Assembly: GCF_004217185.1 (NCBI RefSeq)
Contig: NZ_SHKL01000001.1
Coordinates: forward strand, 5,826,001-5,890,000
DNA length: 64,000 nucleotides
Direction: 5' to 3'
DNA from: Pseudonocardia sediminis
GTDB taxonomy: Bacteria; Actinomycetota; Actinomycetes; Mycobacteriales; Pseudonocardiaceae
Positions 17,271-25,275 of this stretch are shown here, in pieces. Positions within the stretch are counted from its first letter, which is position 1; every line of letters begins with the position of its first letter. The notes under the pieces were generated by a model. It saw only the letters and a list, made by a program, of their open reading frames with translations, did not search any database and was not told the DNA's origin. The translations under genes were made by a program, and so were the position numbers.

Positions 17271-17576
17271 CTAGGCCCCGCCGGCCGCCCCGTCAGCCGC
17301 CGCGAGCGCGGTGGCCCGCAGCATCCGGACGTCCTCGGGGCGTGCGGTGACGTCGAGCAGGTGGTCGAGGGTGTGGCAGACGCAGATGTGGCCGGAGACC
17401 GTCGACACCGTCCAGCCGAACTCGAAGGCGCGGACGTGGACGCCCCGGCTGACCTCGTTCACCGCCCGGGCGACCGCGGTGCGCCGTCGCAGGCCGAGGA
17501 CCCGCAGCTCGTCCGGATCGACCGGGGCCGGGGGCCGCGGCGGGCGCGGGATCCCGCCCCACGGGTCGGCCGTCAT
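17271..17576 (-). CDS. Small hypothetical protein, paralogue of 16071-16361
   Basis: 101 residues. Pro-rich N-terminus, then LRRRTAVARAVNEVSRG, GWTVSTVSGHICVCHTLDHLLDV and an Ala-rich end. Its ATG overlaps the stop of the P1 peptidase (ATGA), so the peptidase, this gene and the deacetylase are probably one transcript. The shared core with the 96-residue protein on the other side of the deacetylase suggests duplication. No catalytic motif is seen. Confidence 0.65.
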   Translation of the reverse strand: MTADPWGGIPRPPRPPAPVDPDELRVLGLRRRTAVARAVNEVSRGVHVRAFEFGWTVSTVSGHICVCHTLDHLLDVTARPEDVRMLRATALAAADGAAGGA

Positions 17577-18589
17577 CTCACCGCCCCGGCCAGGACGGAC
17601 CGGTAGGACGGCCGTCCCCCGGCCGGCTCCGCCGCGAGCAGTGCGTGCACGACGGCGCGGGTCACGACGTCCGCGGCCGCGGCGTGCAGGGCGAACGTCG
17701 CGGTCAGGTCCGGGGCCGGGCGGGTGCCGGTGGCCAGGGTGAACGCGACGTCGCCGTCCATCACGGTGTGCACCGGCCGGATCGCCCGCGCCAGCCCGTC
17801 GTGGGCCATCGTCGCCATCCGCCCGCAGCCCGCCTTGTCCAGGGTGGCGTCGGTGGCCACGAGCACCAGCGACGTCGCGGTCCCGGCGCTCGTCGAACCG
17901 GCGTGCGCGGCCGCGGCGGCGAGCAGCGCCTCCGCACCGCCCGGACCGGGCACCGGGACGTGGCCGAACTCGCCGGGCAGACCGGACCGGACGCCGAGCA
18001 GCTCACCGGTCGCAGCGTCCACCCCGGACCCGACGGCGTTGACCACCACCAGTGCGGACACGGTGTAGCCCGCGTCGATCACCACGCTCGCCGTCCCGAC
18101 CCCGCCCTTGAGCCCTCCGGCCACGGCACCGGTGCCCGCGCCGCTCACCCCCTGATCGACGGCGCCGTCCGAGGCCGCGTCGTAGGCCGCGGCCCCCAGG
18201 TCCGCGCCGGGACGCGCCGTGAAGTCGCCCCCGCGGCCGAGGTCGAACAGCACCGCCGACGGCACGATCGGCACCACGCCGCCCGGGACCGCGAACCCCT
18301 CGCCGTCGCGCTCGCAGCGGGCCATCACCCCCGTCGCGGCGTCCAGGCCGTACGCGCTGCCCCCGCTGAGGACGATCGCGTGCACCCGGTCGACGGTCGC
18401 GGACGGGGAGAGCAGGTCGGTCTCCCGGGTGCCCGGGGCGGCGCCGCGCACGTCCGCGCCGCCGGTGGCGCCACCCGGCGGGGACAGGACGACGGTGGTG
18501 CCGCTCAGGGCACCGGGTCCGTCCAGCGCGGCCTGCCCGACCCGCAGTCCGGCCACGTCGGTCAGGCAGTTCCGCTCGCCGGCACGCAT
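17573..18589 (-). CDS. P1 family peptidase (DmpA/L-aminopeptidase type)
   Basis: 338 residues. DmpA-like Ntn-hydrolase family members have N-terminal NxxTDVxGxxVG and a conserved internal self-cleavage site; here CLTDVAGLRVGQA, VHAIVLSGGSAYGLDAATGVM and VSALVVVNAVGSGVDAATGELLG are all present. The SALVVVNAVG stretch corresponds to the autocleavage and catalytic-Ser region (VNxG-S type). The enzyme probably cleaves small N-terminal amino acids from peptides or amides. First gene of a leftward unit with the small paralogue and the deacetylase. Confidence 0.85.
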   Translation of the reverse strand: MRAGERNCLTDVAGLRVGQAALDGPGALSGTTVVLSPPGGATGGADVRGAAPGTRETDLLSPSATVDRVHAIVLSGGSAYGLDAATGVMARCERDGEGFAVPGGVVPIVPSAVLFDLGRGGDFTARPGADLGAAAYDAASDGAVDQGVSGAGTGAVAGGLKGGVGTASVVIDAGYTVSALVVVNAVGSGVDAATGELLGVRSGLPGEFGHVPVPGPGGAEALLAAAAAHAGSTSAGTATSLVLVATDATLDKAGCGRMATMAHDGLARAIRPVHTVMDGDVAFTLATGTRPAPDLTATFALHAAAADVVTRAVVHALLAAEPAGGRPSYRSVLAGAVR

Positions 18590-18626
18590 GGGCCCATCGT
18601 CGCACCGCGCGAGCGGCCCCGGGAAA

Positions 18627-18664
18627 CGGAACGGGCCGGCCCCGCGAGGGGCCGGCCCGTTCCG
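18627..18664. terminator. Perfect 17-bp hairpin with GCGA loop
   Basis: Arms 18627-18643 and 18648-18664 pair without mismatch around a four-base loop. It lies 19 bases past the coxG stop and just upstream of the P1 peptidase start on the same strand, so it is a good candidate terminator for the cox operon. Confidence 0.75.
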
Positions 18665-18682
18665 AAACGGACGTGCCGTGGC

Positions 18683-19402
18683 TCAGCTACGCGCCCGCTT
18701 GATGATCAGGAACACGGCGACGAGCGCCGCGACCGCACCCAGCACCGGGCCGAGGCGCTTGAGCACCGGGGCACCGGCCGAGTCGAGCAGGTCGATGGCC
18801 TCGACCGGGTTGCTCTGCGGGGCCGGCTTGCGCGGGCCGGTGGAGGTCGGCGTCGTGGTCGCCGGGGTCACCGGCTGCCCACCCGGCGGCGGCGGGACGG
18901 CCGGGATCGGCGACGTCTCGTCGGCGGCGTGCTTCGGGCCGGAGCCGTTGGCCTCACCGGAGTTCAGCTTGTCGGCCAGGCAGGACGAGAACTGGCCGAT
19001 GATCTTGTCCGCGACGTCGGAGATGACGCCCCGGCCGAACTGCGCCGGACGTCCGGTGACGGTCATGTCGGTGACCATCGTGACGTCGGTCTTGTCCGGG
19101 CCCGCGGCCACCATCGAGCCGGTGACCTTGGCCTTCGCGGTGCCGTTGCCACGGGCGTCGCGGCCACTGGCGTCGATGACGACCTTGTGGTTCGCGTCGT
19201 CCCGGTCGATGTAGGTGCCCTTGCCCTTGTAGGTGAGCGAGATCGGGCCGAGCTTGACCTTCACCGTGCCGGTGAACGAGTCGTCCTCGTACTCGGTGAG
19301 CGTCGCGCCCGGGAAGCAGGGGGCCACCGTCTCCGGGTTGTTCAGGGCCGCCCACGCCTCCTCGATGGGCGCGGCGATCGTGAACTTGTTCTCCAGCTGC
19401 AT
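18683..19402 (-). CDS. coxG: CoxG-like SRPBCC protein with C-terminal membrane anchor
   Basis: 239 residues. The N-terminal 150 are a CoxG (START/SRPBCC) domain: MQLENKFTIAAPIEEAWAAL, CFPGATLTEYEDDSFTG, KVKLGPISLTYKG and VTMVTDMTVTGRPAQFGRG. A Pro/Thr-rich linker follows, then a C-terminal helix (GPVLGAVAALVAVFLIIKRARS) that should anchor it in the membrane with the CoxG domain inside. CoxG is thought to recruit CO dehydrogenase to the membrane and to the quinone pool. Fourth and last cox gene, 100 bases after coxM across a hairpin. Confidence 0.88.
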   Translation of the reverse strand: MQLENKFTIAAPIEEAWAALNNPETVAPCFPGATLTEYEDDSFTGTVKVKLGPISLTYKGKGTYIDRDDANHKVVIDASGRDARGNGTAKAKVTGSMVAAGPDKTDVTMVTDMTVTGRPAQFGRGVISDVADKIIGQFSSCLADKLNSGEANGSGPKHAADETSPIPAVPPPPGGQPVTPATTTPTSTGPRKPAPQSNPVEAIDLLDSAGAPVLKRLGPVLGAVAALVAVFLIIKRARS

Positions 19403-19446
19403 CTGTTACTGCCTCCTCGTCGGGGCGGAAAGGGTCGAAAACGAGT

Positions 19447-19480
19447 GGGCGCCCGCCCGGGAGACCCCGGACGGGCGCCC
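19447..19480. terminator. Hairpin between coxM and coxG
   Basis: Arms 19447-19460 and 19467-19480 pair with one internal mismatch and a six-base loop. It is intercistronic, so it may lower coxG expression or protect the coxSLM message rather than stop all transcription. Confidence 0.5.
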
Positions 19481-19501
19481 AACCCGTCTACTCGAGAACT
19501 C

Positions 19502-20353
19502 TCAGCCGACGGCCGTCAGGACCGCACGACCGGTGAGCACCTTCGCCAGGTGCTCACGGTAGTCGGCTGCGGCATCCGCGTCACTCGGTGCGTGTGTGCC
19601 CTCGGTGACGTGCTCGGCCGCCGCCTTGGCGACGTCCTTGCCCGCGGTCTGGCCGACGAGCGCCTGCTCGACACCGGTCGCCCGGATCGGGGTGGCGCCC
19701 ATGTTGGTGAGCCCGACCCGCGCCTCCGAGATCGTGCCGCCGTCCACCTTCAGCGCGACGGCGATGGCGACCATCGACCACGCCTGGGCGGTGCGGTTGA
19801 ACTTCTCGTAGTGCGTCTTCCAGCCGGTGTACTTCGGGAACCGGACCTGGGTGAGGATCTCGCCCTCGCCGATCGCGGTGGTGAAGTAGTCGGTGAAGAA
19901 CTCCGAGGCCGGCACCAGCCGGGTGCCCTCGGCGCCCAGGATGACGAACTCGGCGTCCAGCGCCAGGGCGGCCGCCCCGAGGTCACCGGCCGGGTCGGCG
20001 TGCGCGAGCGCGCCGCCCAGGGTGCCGCGGTGACGCACCTGAGGGTCGGCCACCGTCTCGGTGGCCTGGCCCAGGAGCGAGACGTGCGTGCGGACCAGGT
20101 CGTCGCGCATCACGTCGTGGTGCGCGGCCATCGCGCCGATCGCGATCCGGTCCCCGTCCTCGGAGATCCGGCGCAGCTCCGGGATGCCGCCGAGGTCGAT
20201 GACGACGCTCGGTGCGGCCATCCGCAGCCGCAGTACCGGGAGCAGGCTCTGTCCACCGGCGAGGATCTTGGCGTCCTCGCCCCCGTCACGCAGTGCGGTG
20301 ACGGCTTCCTCGACCGACGTCGGCCGGACGTAGTCGAACTTGGCCGGGATCAC
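19502..20353 (-). CDS. coxM: CoxM-like FAD-binding medium subunit
   Basis: 283 residues from a GTG overlapping the coxL stop (GTGA). The FAD-binding PCMH-type motifs AGGQSLLPVLRLR and the TLGGALAHADPAGD loop are both present, as in CO dehydrogenase and xanthine dehydrogenase medium subunits. The start VIPAKFDYVRPTSVEEAV is the usual N-terminus. It carries electrons from the Fe-S small subunit to the acceptor. In the same frame a longer reading frame runs upstream into coxL; it is not real. Confidence 0.92.
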   Translation of the reverse strand: MIPAKFDYVRPTSVEEAVTALRDGGEDAKILAGGQSLLPVLRLRMAAPSVVIDLGGIPELRRISEDGDRIAIGAMAAHHDVMRDDLVRTHVSLLGQATETVADPQVRHRGTLGGALAHADPAGDLGAAALALDAEFVILGAEGTRLVPASEFFTDYFTTAIGEGEILTQVRFPKYTGWKTHYEKFNRTAQAWSMVAIAVALKVDGGTISEARVGLTNMGATPIRATGVEQALVGQTAGKDVAKAAAEHVTEGTHAPSDADAAADYREHLAKVLTGRAVLTAVG

Positions 20354-22830
20354 TGGACCTCTCCCTTGGGGTTGTTCGGGTCGATCGAACCGAGGCCGGC
20401 ACCCGGCGAGTGGGTGTCGCTCGGGGTCTCCATCGGGTTGCCGCCCTTGGCGACCTGCAGAGCGCGCCACACGCGCTGCGACGTCGTCGGCATCTCGATC
20501 TCCTTGACACCGAGGTGACGGATCGCGTCGAGCACGCCGTTGACGATCGCCGGGGTGGAGGCGATCGTGCCGGCCTCGCCGACACCCTTCACACCGAGCT
20601 TGTTCGACGTCGCCGCGGTGGACACGGTCTCCGTGGTGAAGCTCGGGAGGTCCGACGCCGCCGGGATCGTGTAGTCGACGAACGTGGCGTTGACCAGGGT
20701 GCCCTGGTCGTCGTAGTTCGCCTCCTCGAACAGGGCCTGCGCGATGCCCTGGGCGAGACCGCCGTGCACCTGGCCCTCGACGATCAACGGGTTGATCACG
20801 TTGCCGATGTCGTCGACGCAGACGTAGTTGCGCAGCTTCACGCGACCGGTGTCGGTGTCGACCTCCATCGCGGCGAGGTGCGTGCCGTGCGGGTAGGAGA
20901 AGTTCTCCGGGTCGAACACGGCGTCGGAGTCCAGCGAGGGCTCCATGTCCTCCGGGTAGTCGTGCGCCATGAACGCGGCGAACGCGATCTCCTGGATGGC
21001 CTTGCCCTTGTCGGTGCCCTTGACCGTGAAGGTGCCGTTGGCGAACTCCAGGTCGTCCTCGGACGCCTCGAGCAGGTGCGCGGCGATCTTCTTGGCCTTG
21101 GCGACGACCTTCTCCGCGGCGTTGACGATCGCGATGCCGCCGACGACCAGGGACCGGGAGCCGTAGGTGTCGAGGCCCTTCGGCGAGACCTGGGTGTCGC
21201 CGTGCAGGATCTCGACGTCCTCGAACGGCACGCCGAGCTGGTCGGCGACGATCTGCGAGAACGCGGTCTCGTGGCCCTGCCCGTGCGCGGACGCACCGGT
21301 GATGACCTCGACCTTGCCGGTCGCCAGCATCCGGATGCTGGCGGCCTCCCAGCCGCCGGCGCCGTAGGACAGCGAGCCCAGGACGCGGGACGGGGCCAGG
21401 CCGCACATCTCGGTGAACGTCGAGATGCCGATGCCCAGCTGGACCGGGTCGTTGTTGCGCTTGCGCTCCTCCTGCTCACGACGCAGGCCGGCGTAGTCGA
21501 ACAGCTCCATCGCACGGGCGGTGGCCTGCTCGTAGTTGCCGGTGTCGTAGGTCAGGCCCACGACGGTGGTGAACGGGAACTCCTCGTGGGTGATCCAGTT
21601 CTGCTCGCGCAGCTCCATCGGGTCCCGGCCGAGCTCGACCGCGAGCTCGTCCATCATCCGCTCGATGCCGAAGGTGGCCTCCGGGCGTCCGGCGCCGCGG
21701 TAGGCGTCGGTCAGCACCTTGTTCGTGAAGACGTTGGAGCACGTGAACTTCAGCGCCGGGATCTTGTAGATCGCGTTGAACATGAACGCGCCGAGGATCG
21801 GGACACCGGGGCCGACGAGGCCCAGGTAGGAGCCCATGTCCGCGAACAGGTGCACGTCCAGGCCGGTGATCGTGCCGTCCTTCTTGGCGGTGATCGTCAG
21901 GTCCTGGATCTGGTCCCGGCTGTGGTGCGCGGTGAGCATCGACTCCGAGCGCGTCTCGGTCCACTTGACCGGCTTGCCCAGCTTCTGCGCGATGAGCACG
22001 CAGAGCATCTCCTCGGGCAGGACGCCGATCTTGCCGCCGAAACCGCCGCCGACGTCGGGGGCGATCACGCGGAGCTTGGACTCCGGGATGCCGAGCGTCA
22101 CGGTGGTCATCGTGCGCAGGATGTGCGGCACCTGGGTGGCCGACCAGATGGTGATCTGCTCACCGGTCGGGTCCACCACGCAGGAGCGGGGCTCCATGAA
22201 CGCGGGGATCAGGCGCTGCTGGCGGAAGCGGCGCTTGACGACGATCGAGTCCGGGTCCGCCTCGGCGGTCTTGATGGCCTCGTCGACGCTCGCGCCGGTG
22301 CCGGCCTCGCCGGAGTCGAAGACCCAGGTCGCGGAGACGTTGGTGCCCAGGTCGGGGTGCACCAGGTCGGCGCCGTCCTTCGACGCCGCCTCCATGTCCA
22401 GGATCGCGTCCTGCGGGTCGTAGTCGACCTCGACGAGCTCGGCGGCGTCCTTGGCCTCGGCCAGGGACCGGGCGACGACGACGGCGACGCCCTCACCGGA
22501 GAAGCTGACCCGGCCGATGCCGAGCACTGGGCGCTGCGGGGCCTTCTGGTCCGGGGTGATCGGCCACGCGCAGGGCATGCCGACGGCCTCGGCGCCCAGG
22601 TCGGCGGCGGTGTAGACGCCGTACACGCCCGGGGCCTTCTCTGCCTCGGACTTGTCGATCGAGGTGATCGTGGCGCGGGCCAGCGTGGAGCGCACGACCG
22701 CGATGTGCAGCGTGCCGGGCGGGGTGATCGAGTCGGTGTAGCGGGAGCGACCGGCGATCAGCCGCGCGTCCTCCTTGCGGACGCGGGCCTTGCCGATCTC
22801 GGTGGTGGTGGGTTCGGCGGTCGTCGTCAA
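20350..22830 (-). CDS. coxL: CoxL-like molybdenum hydroxylase large subunit, form II
   Basis: About 826 residues. The active-site loop reads AYRGAGR, the form II signature; form I CO dehydrogenases have AYxCSFR. The molybdopterin region VAPDVGGGFGGK and the C-terminal GVGEAGT (catalytic Glu) are intact. Form II enzymes may oxidise CO poorly or act on other aldehyde/heterocycle substrates, so the true substrate is open. The start is best taken as TTG at 22830, seven bases after a GGAGGT site located at the end of coxS; a GTG at 22845 is the alternative. Gene order S-L-M-G differs from the M-S-L order of classical form I operons and fits form II. Confidence 0.92.
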   Translation of the reverse strand: MTTTAEPTTTEIGKARVRKEDARLIAGRSRYTDSITPPGTLHIAVVRSTLARATITSIDKSEAEKAPGVYGVYTAADLGAEAVGMPCAWPITPDQKAPQRPVLGIGRVSFSGEGVAVVVARSLAEAKDAAELVEVDYDPQDAILDMEAASKDGADLVHPDLGTNVSATWVFDSGEAGTGASVDEAIKTAEADPDSIVVKRRFRQQRLIPAFMEPRSCVVDPTGEQITIWSATQVPHILRTMTTVTLGIPESKLRVIAPDVGGGFGGKIGVLPEEMLCVLIAQKLGKPVKWTETRSESMLTAHHSRDQIQDLTITAKKDGTITGLDVHLFADMGSYLGLVGPGVPILGAFMFNAIYKIPALKFTCSNVFTNKVLTDAYRGAGRPEATFGIERMMDELAVELGRDPMELREQNWITHEEFPFTTVVGLTYDTGNYEQATARAMELFDYAGLRREQEERKRNNDPVQLGIGISTFTEMCGLAPSRVLGSLSYGAGGWEAASIRMLATGKVEVITGASAHGQGHETAFSQIVADQLGVPFEDVEILHGDTQVSPKGLDTYGSRSLVVGGIAIVNAAEKVVAKAKKIAAHLLEASEDDLEFANGTFTVKGTDKGKAIQEIAFAAFMAHDYPEDMEPSLDSDAVFDPENFSYPHGTHLAAMEVDTDTGRVKLRNYVCVDDIGNVINPLIVEGQVHGGLAQGIAQALFEEANYDDQGTLVNATFVDYTIPAASDLPSFTTETVSTAATSNKLGVKGVGEAGTIASTPAIVNGVLDAIRHLGVKEIEMPTTSQRVWRALQVAKGGNPMETPSDTHSPGAGLGSIDPNNPKGEVQ

Positions 22831-22831
22831 C

Positions 22832-23341
22832 TCAGTTACCTCCACCGGCGACCGGGGCGCTCTGCGCCACGGCACCGGGCTTCATGTTCTTCGCCGCGCT
22901 CTGGACCGACCGCACGATGTTCTGGTAACCGGTGCAACGGCAGAGGTTGCCCTCGATGCCCTCGCGGACCTCGTGCTCGGTCGGGTCGGGGTTGTCCCCG
23001 AGCAGGTCGACCGCAGCCATGATCATTCCGGGCGTGCAGTAGCCGCACTGCAGACCGTGGCACTCGCGGAAGGCCTCCTGGACCGGGTGCAGCTGCCCGT
23101 CGCGGGCCAGCCCCTCGATCGTGGTGACCTCTCCCCCGTCGGCCTGGACGGCCAGGACGGAGCAGGACTTCACGCTGCGTCCGTTCAGGTGGACGGTGCA
23201 TGCTCCGCAGTTGCTGGTGTCGCAGCCGATCAGTGTCCCCGTCTTGCCCAGGGTCTCCCTGAGGTACTGCGCGAGCAACAACCGGGGCTCGACCTCGTCG
23301 GCGTAGTTCACGCCGTCGACGGTGACCCTGACCTGTGTCAT
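22832..23341 (-). CDS. coxS: CoxS-like 2x[2Fe-2S] small subunit
   Basis: 169 residues. The plant-type cluster ligands are C40, C45, C48 and C60 (GCDTSNCGACTVHLNG); the second cluster uses C99, C102, C134 and C136 (CGYCTPGMI and GNLCRCTGYQNI). Only the C-terminal about 15 residues are Gly/Ala-rich tail. It passes electrons from the Mo site in CoxL to the FAD in CoxM. First gene of the leftward operon. Confidence 0.94.
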   Translation of the reverse strand: MTQVRVTVDGVNYADEVEPRLLLAQYLRETLGKTGTLIGCDTSNCGACTVHLNGRSVKSCSVLAVQADGGEVTTIEGLARDGQLHPVQEAFRECHGLQCGYCTPGMIMAAVDLLGDNPDPTEHEVREGIEGNLCRCTGYQNIVRSVQSAAKNMKPGAVAQSAPVAGGGN

Positions 23342-23696
23342 GAAATCTCACTCCTCGTCCGCGACCACGCGCTGGTGGCCGCGCGGGATCTACCGGGGAC
23401 CACCGAGGCTGCGCCGCCGCGGGAGGCGGTGGCGCGCCTCGGCGCCGCACACGTCCGGGGTGGCGGCGCCCACATCACACTCCCGATCATCCTGCGTTGC
23501 AAGGTCGCGTATCCGCAGGTCCGCGGCATGAGCCGCGTTGTCCCGCGCAAACCACGAGGCCGCTTCCGATCACCTTCCGCAGGCGCGGGCAACCGATCCC
23601 CCCGCATGCCGCACACGCGGAACGGAGACACAACAGAGACCACCCGTTCGGACCAGCCCACACGGAGTGGTCAGGTCTTGACAACATAGGTGAGGC
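23342..23696. promoter_or_regulatory. Intergenic region upstream of coxS
   Basis: 355 bases between the mftF stop and coxS start, both on the minus strand, with no convincing gene. It must contain the cox promoter. It is less GC-rich in its middle than the flanking genes. A TTGACA at 23678-23683 points the wrong way for cox. An iron-box-like sequence overlaps its right edge (separate entry). Confidence 0.55.
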
Positions 23697-23704
23697 TTAC
23701 TTCT
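23686..23704. promoter_or_regulatory. Iron-box-like (DmdR/IdeR-type) 19-mer
   Basis: The sequence ATAGGTGAGGCTTACTTCT matches the actinobacterial IdeR/DmdR consensus (TTAGGTTAGGCTAACCTAA) at 14 of 19 positions by eye. It overlaps the mftF stop codon and lies 345 bases before coxS, an unusual place for an operator, so it may be fortuitous or act on an unmapped promoter. Confidence 0.3.
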
Positions 23705-25271
23705 GCTTCGGCGCGGTTCCGGGTCCGGTGGGACGCAGCGGTGCGGTCGTCCGGCGCCGCAGCGCCCCCCACCACAGCCCTGCGCCGTAGGCCAGGTCGT
23801 CCAGACGGTGGGCGACGAGGAACCCGACCGGCCCGGGGCGCGCGGCCGGGTCGCGGTCGCGGTGGACCCACCAGTCGGCGATCCCCTCGGCCAGCGCGGC
23901 GGCGGCCACGGCGCGACGGGCCCGCGAGGAGAAGGGCAGCGCGAGCGCGACGACCGGCCAGAAGTGCCGGGTCAGCGCCGATCCCACCTGCCACACCGCG
24001 CCCGACAGGCCGAGCGCGGTCAGCCGCGCCGCCGAGAGCCGCGGACGGTCCAGCCGGGTGAGCTTGCGGGAGAGCCGCTCGGTCGCCACCGCCGTGACGA
24101 CGGCGGCGCCGGCCACCGACCAGCGACGCTGCAGCAGGAGCAGCACGCACACCGCCGCCGACCACGGCGAGAGCACGACCGGCGGGACGGCCCCGGGGTG
24201 GCGCTGTGCGAGCGGGGCGGCGCCGGTGCCGTAGAAGGCCTTGCGCGCCAGCCACTCCGACGGGTCGGTGCGATGGTCGTGGGCGACCCGGGCGGTGGGT
24301 TCGTAGCGCATCCGCCAGCCCGCGGCGTGCAGCCGCAGCACCAGGTCGACGTCCTCGGCGACGTGCATCCCTTCGTCGAACGCGATGCGCTCCCGTCCGT
24401 CGGCACCACTCCCGCTGACGGCGTCGACGCGCACCAGCATCGCCGCGCTCGGGACATAGGCGACCCGCGAGCGCGGGACGATCAGCGCCGGGTCCGGGCC
24501 GAGGTCCAACGAGGACCGGACGGCCTCGTAGCGCGCGATCGCGCCGCGCGCCCCGCCCCCGTCGGAGACCGGTCCGAGCGCGACGATCCGCGGGGCCACC
24601 ATCGCCACCGCCGGGTCGGCCGCGTGCGCGAGCAGGGGCGCGAGCCAGCCCGGCTCGGGCACGACGTCGGAGTCGAGGAACACGACGAACGGTGTCCGCG
24701 CCGCCGCCACCCCGGCGTTGCGGGCCGCGGCCGGGCCGCGCGGGCGCTCGTGGCGTACGACCGTCCCGCCGGCGGCCACCACACCCGCGGCGACGGTGCC
24801 CGGGTCGTCCGACCCGTCGTCGACGACGACGAGACCGCCCACGTTCGCCGGCAGCGTCGCCAGCAGACGGAGCAACGACCGGTCCTTGACCGGCACGACG
24901 ACGGTGACGTCCTCGGCGCCCGGGACCTCCTCCCCCTCTTTCCCGGCGTCGGGGAACACGGGGTGCGCCAGGCCGGAGTCGAGCAGGCGGCGGGCGAGCG
25001 CACGCGTCGTCGGGTCGGTGACGGTCAGGGCGGTGCGCGGCCCGGCCGGGAGCAGGTCGCGAGCGGTGGGGCTCAGGTGCACCAGCCGCGGCGGGGCGCC
25101 CCCGAGCAGCGCCTCGCCGCCGTCGATCCGGCGGGCGCGGCGGTCCAGGACGACCCGGAACCCGTCGGGCAGGCGGAGGTCGTGCGGTCCGTCGGCCGCG
25201 GCGGGGGGAGCCATCCCCTTCAGCGTCGCATTCCCGGTTGCCCCGGCGGGGGCCGGACTCGTCACACTCAC
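23697..25271 (-). CDS. mftF: Mycofactocin glycosyltransferase MftF
   Basis: 524 residues from the GTG at 25271 (an ATG at 25214 would shorten it by 19). A GT2-type domain has VTVVVPVKDR, VVVDDGSDDPG, FVVFLDSDVVPEPGW (DxD-type) and HVAEDVDLVLRLHAAGWRM, followed by hydrophobic C-terminal segments (VLLLLQRRWSVAGAAVVTAV and others). The N-terminal part (RLPDGFRVVLDRRARRIDGG, PRLVHLSPTARDL) matches the MftF family. MftF adds beta-1,4-linked glucose units to premycofactocin. It is separated from mftE by an opposite-strand phosphatase gene, only four bases from its start, so it needs its own promoter inside or across that gene. Confidence 0.9.
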   Translation of the reverse strand: MSVTSPAPAGATGNATLKGMAPPAAADGPHDLRLPDGFRVVLDRRARRIDGGEALLGGAPPRLVHLSPTARDLLPAGPRTALTVTDPTTRALARRLLDSGLAHPVFPDAGKEGEEVPGAEDVTVVVPVKDRSLLRLLATLPANVGGLVVVDDGSDDPGTVAAGVVAAGGTVVRHERPRGPAAARNAGVAAARTPFVVFLDSDVVPEPGWLAPLLAHAADPAVAMVAPRIVALGPVSDGGGARGAIARYEAVRSSLDLGPDPALIVPRSRVAYVPSAAMLVRVDAVSGSGADGRERIAFDEGMHVAEDVDLVLRLHAAGWRMRYEPTARVAHDHRTDPSEWLARKAFYGTGAAPLAQRHPGAVPPVVLSPWSAAVCVLLLLQRRWSVAGAAVVTAVATERLSRKLTRLDRPRLSAARLTALGLSGAVWQVGSALTRHFWPVVALALPFSSRARRAVAAAALAEGIADWWVHRDRDPAARPGPVGFLVAHRLDDLAYGAGLWWGALRRRTTAPLRPTGPGTAPKQK

Positions 25272-25275
25272 CCTC

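Noticed and set aside
20350..21406. Extension of the coxM frame far upstream into coxL
   Set aside because: The frame is open only because of GC bias; CoxM homology starts at the GTG at 20353.
20410..23022. Long plus-strand frame opposite coxL
   Set aside because: Antisense shadow of coxL and coxS; no motifs.
23678..23706. TTGACA as -35 of a rightward promoter
   Set aside because: No acceptable -10 follows at 17 bases, and transcription would run antisense into mftF with no plus-strand gene.
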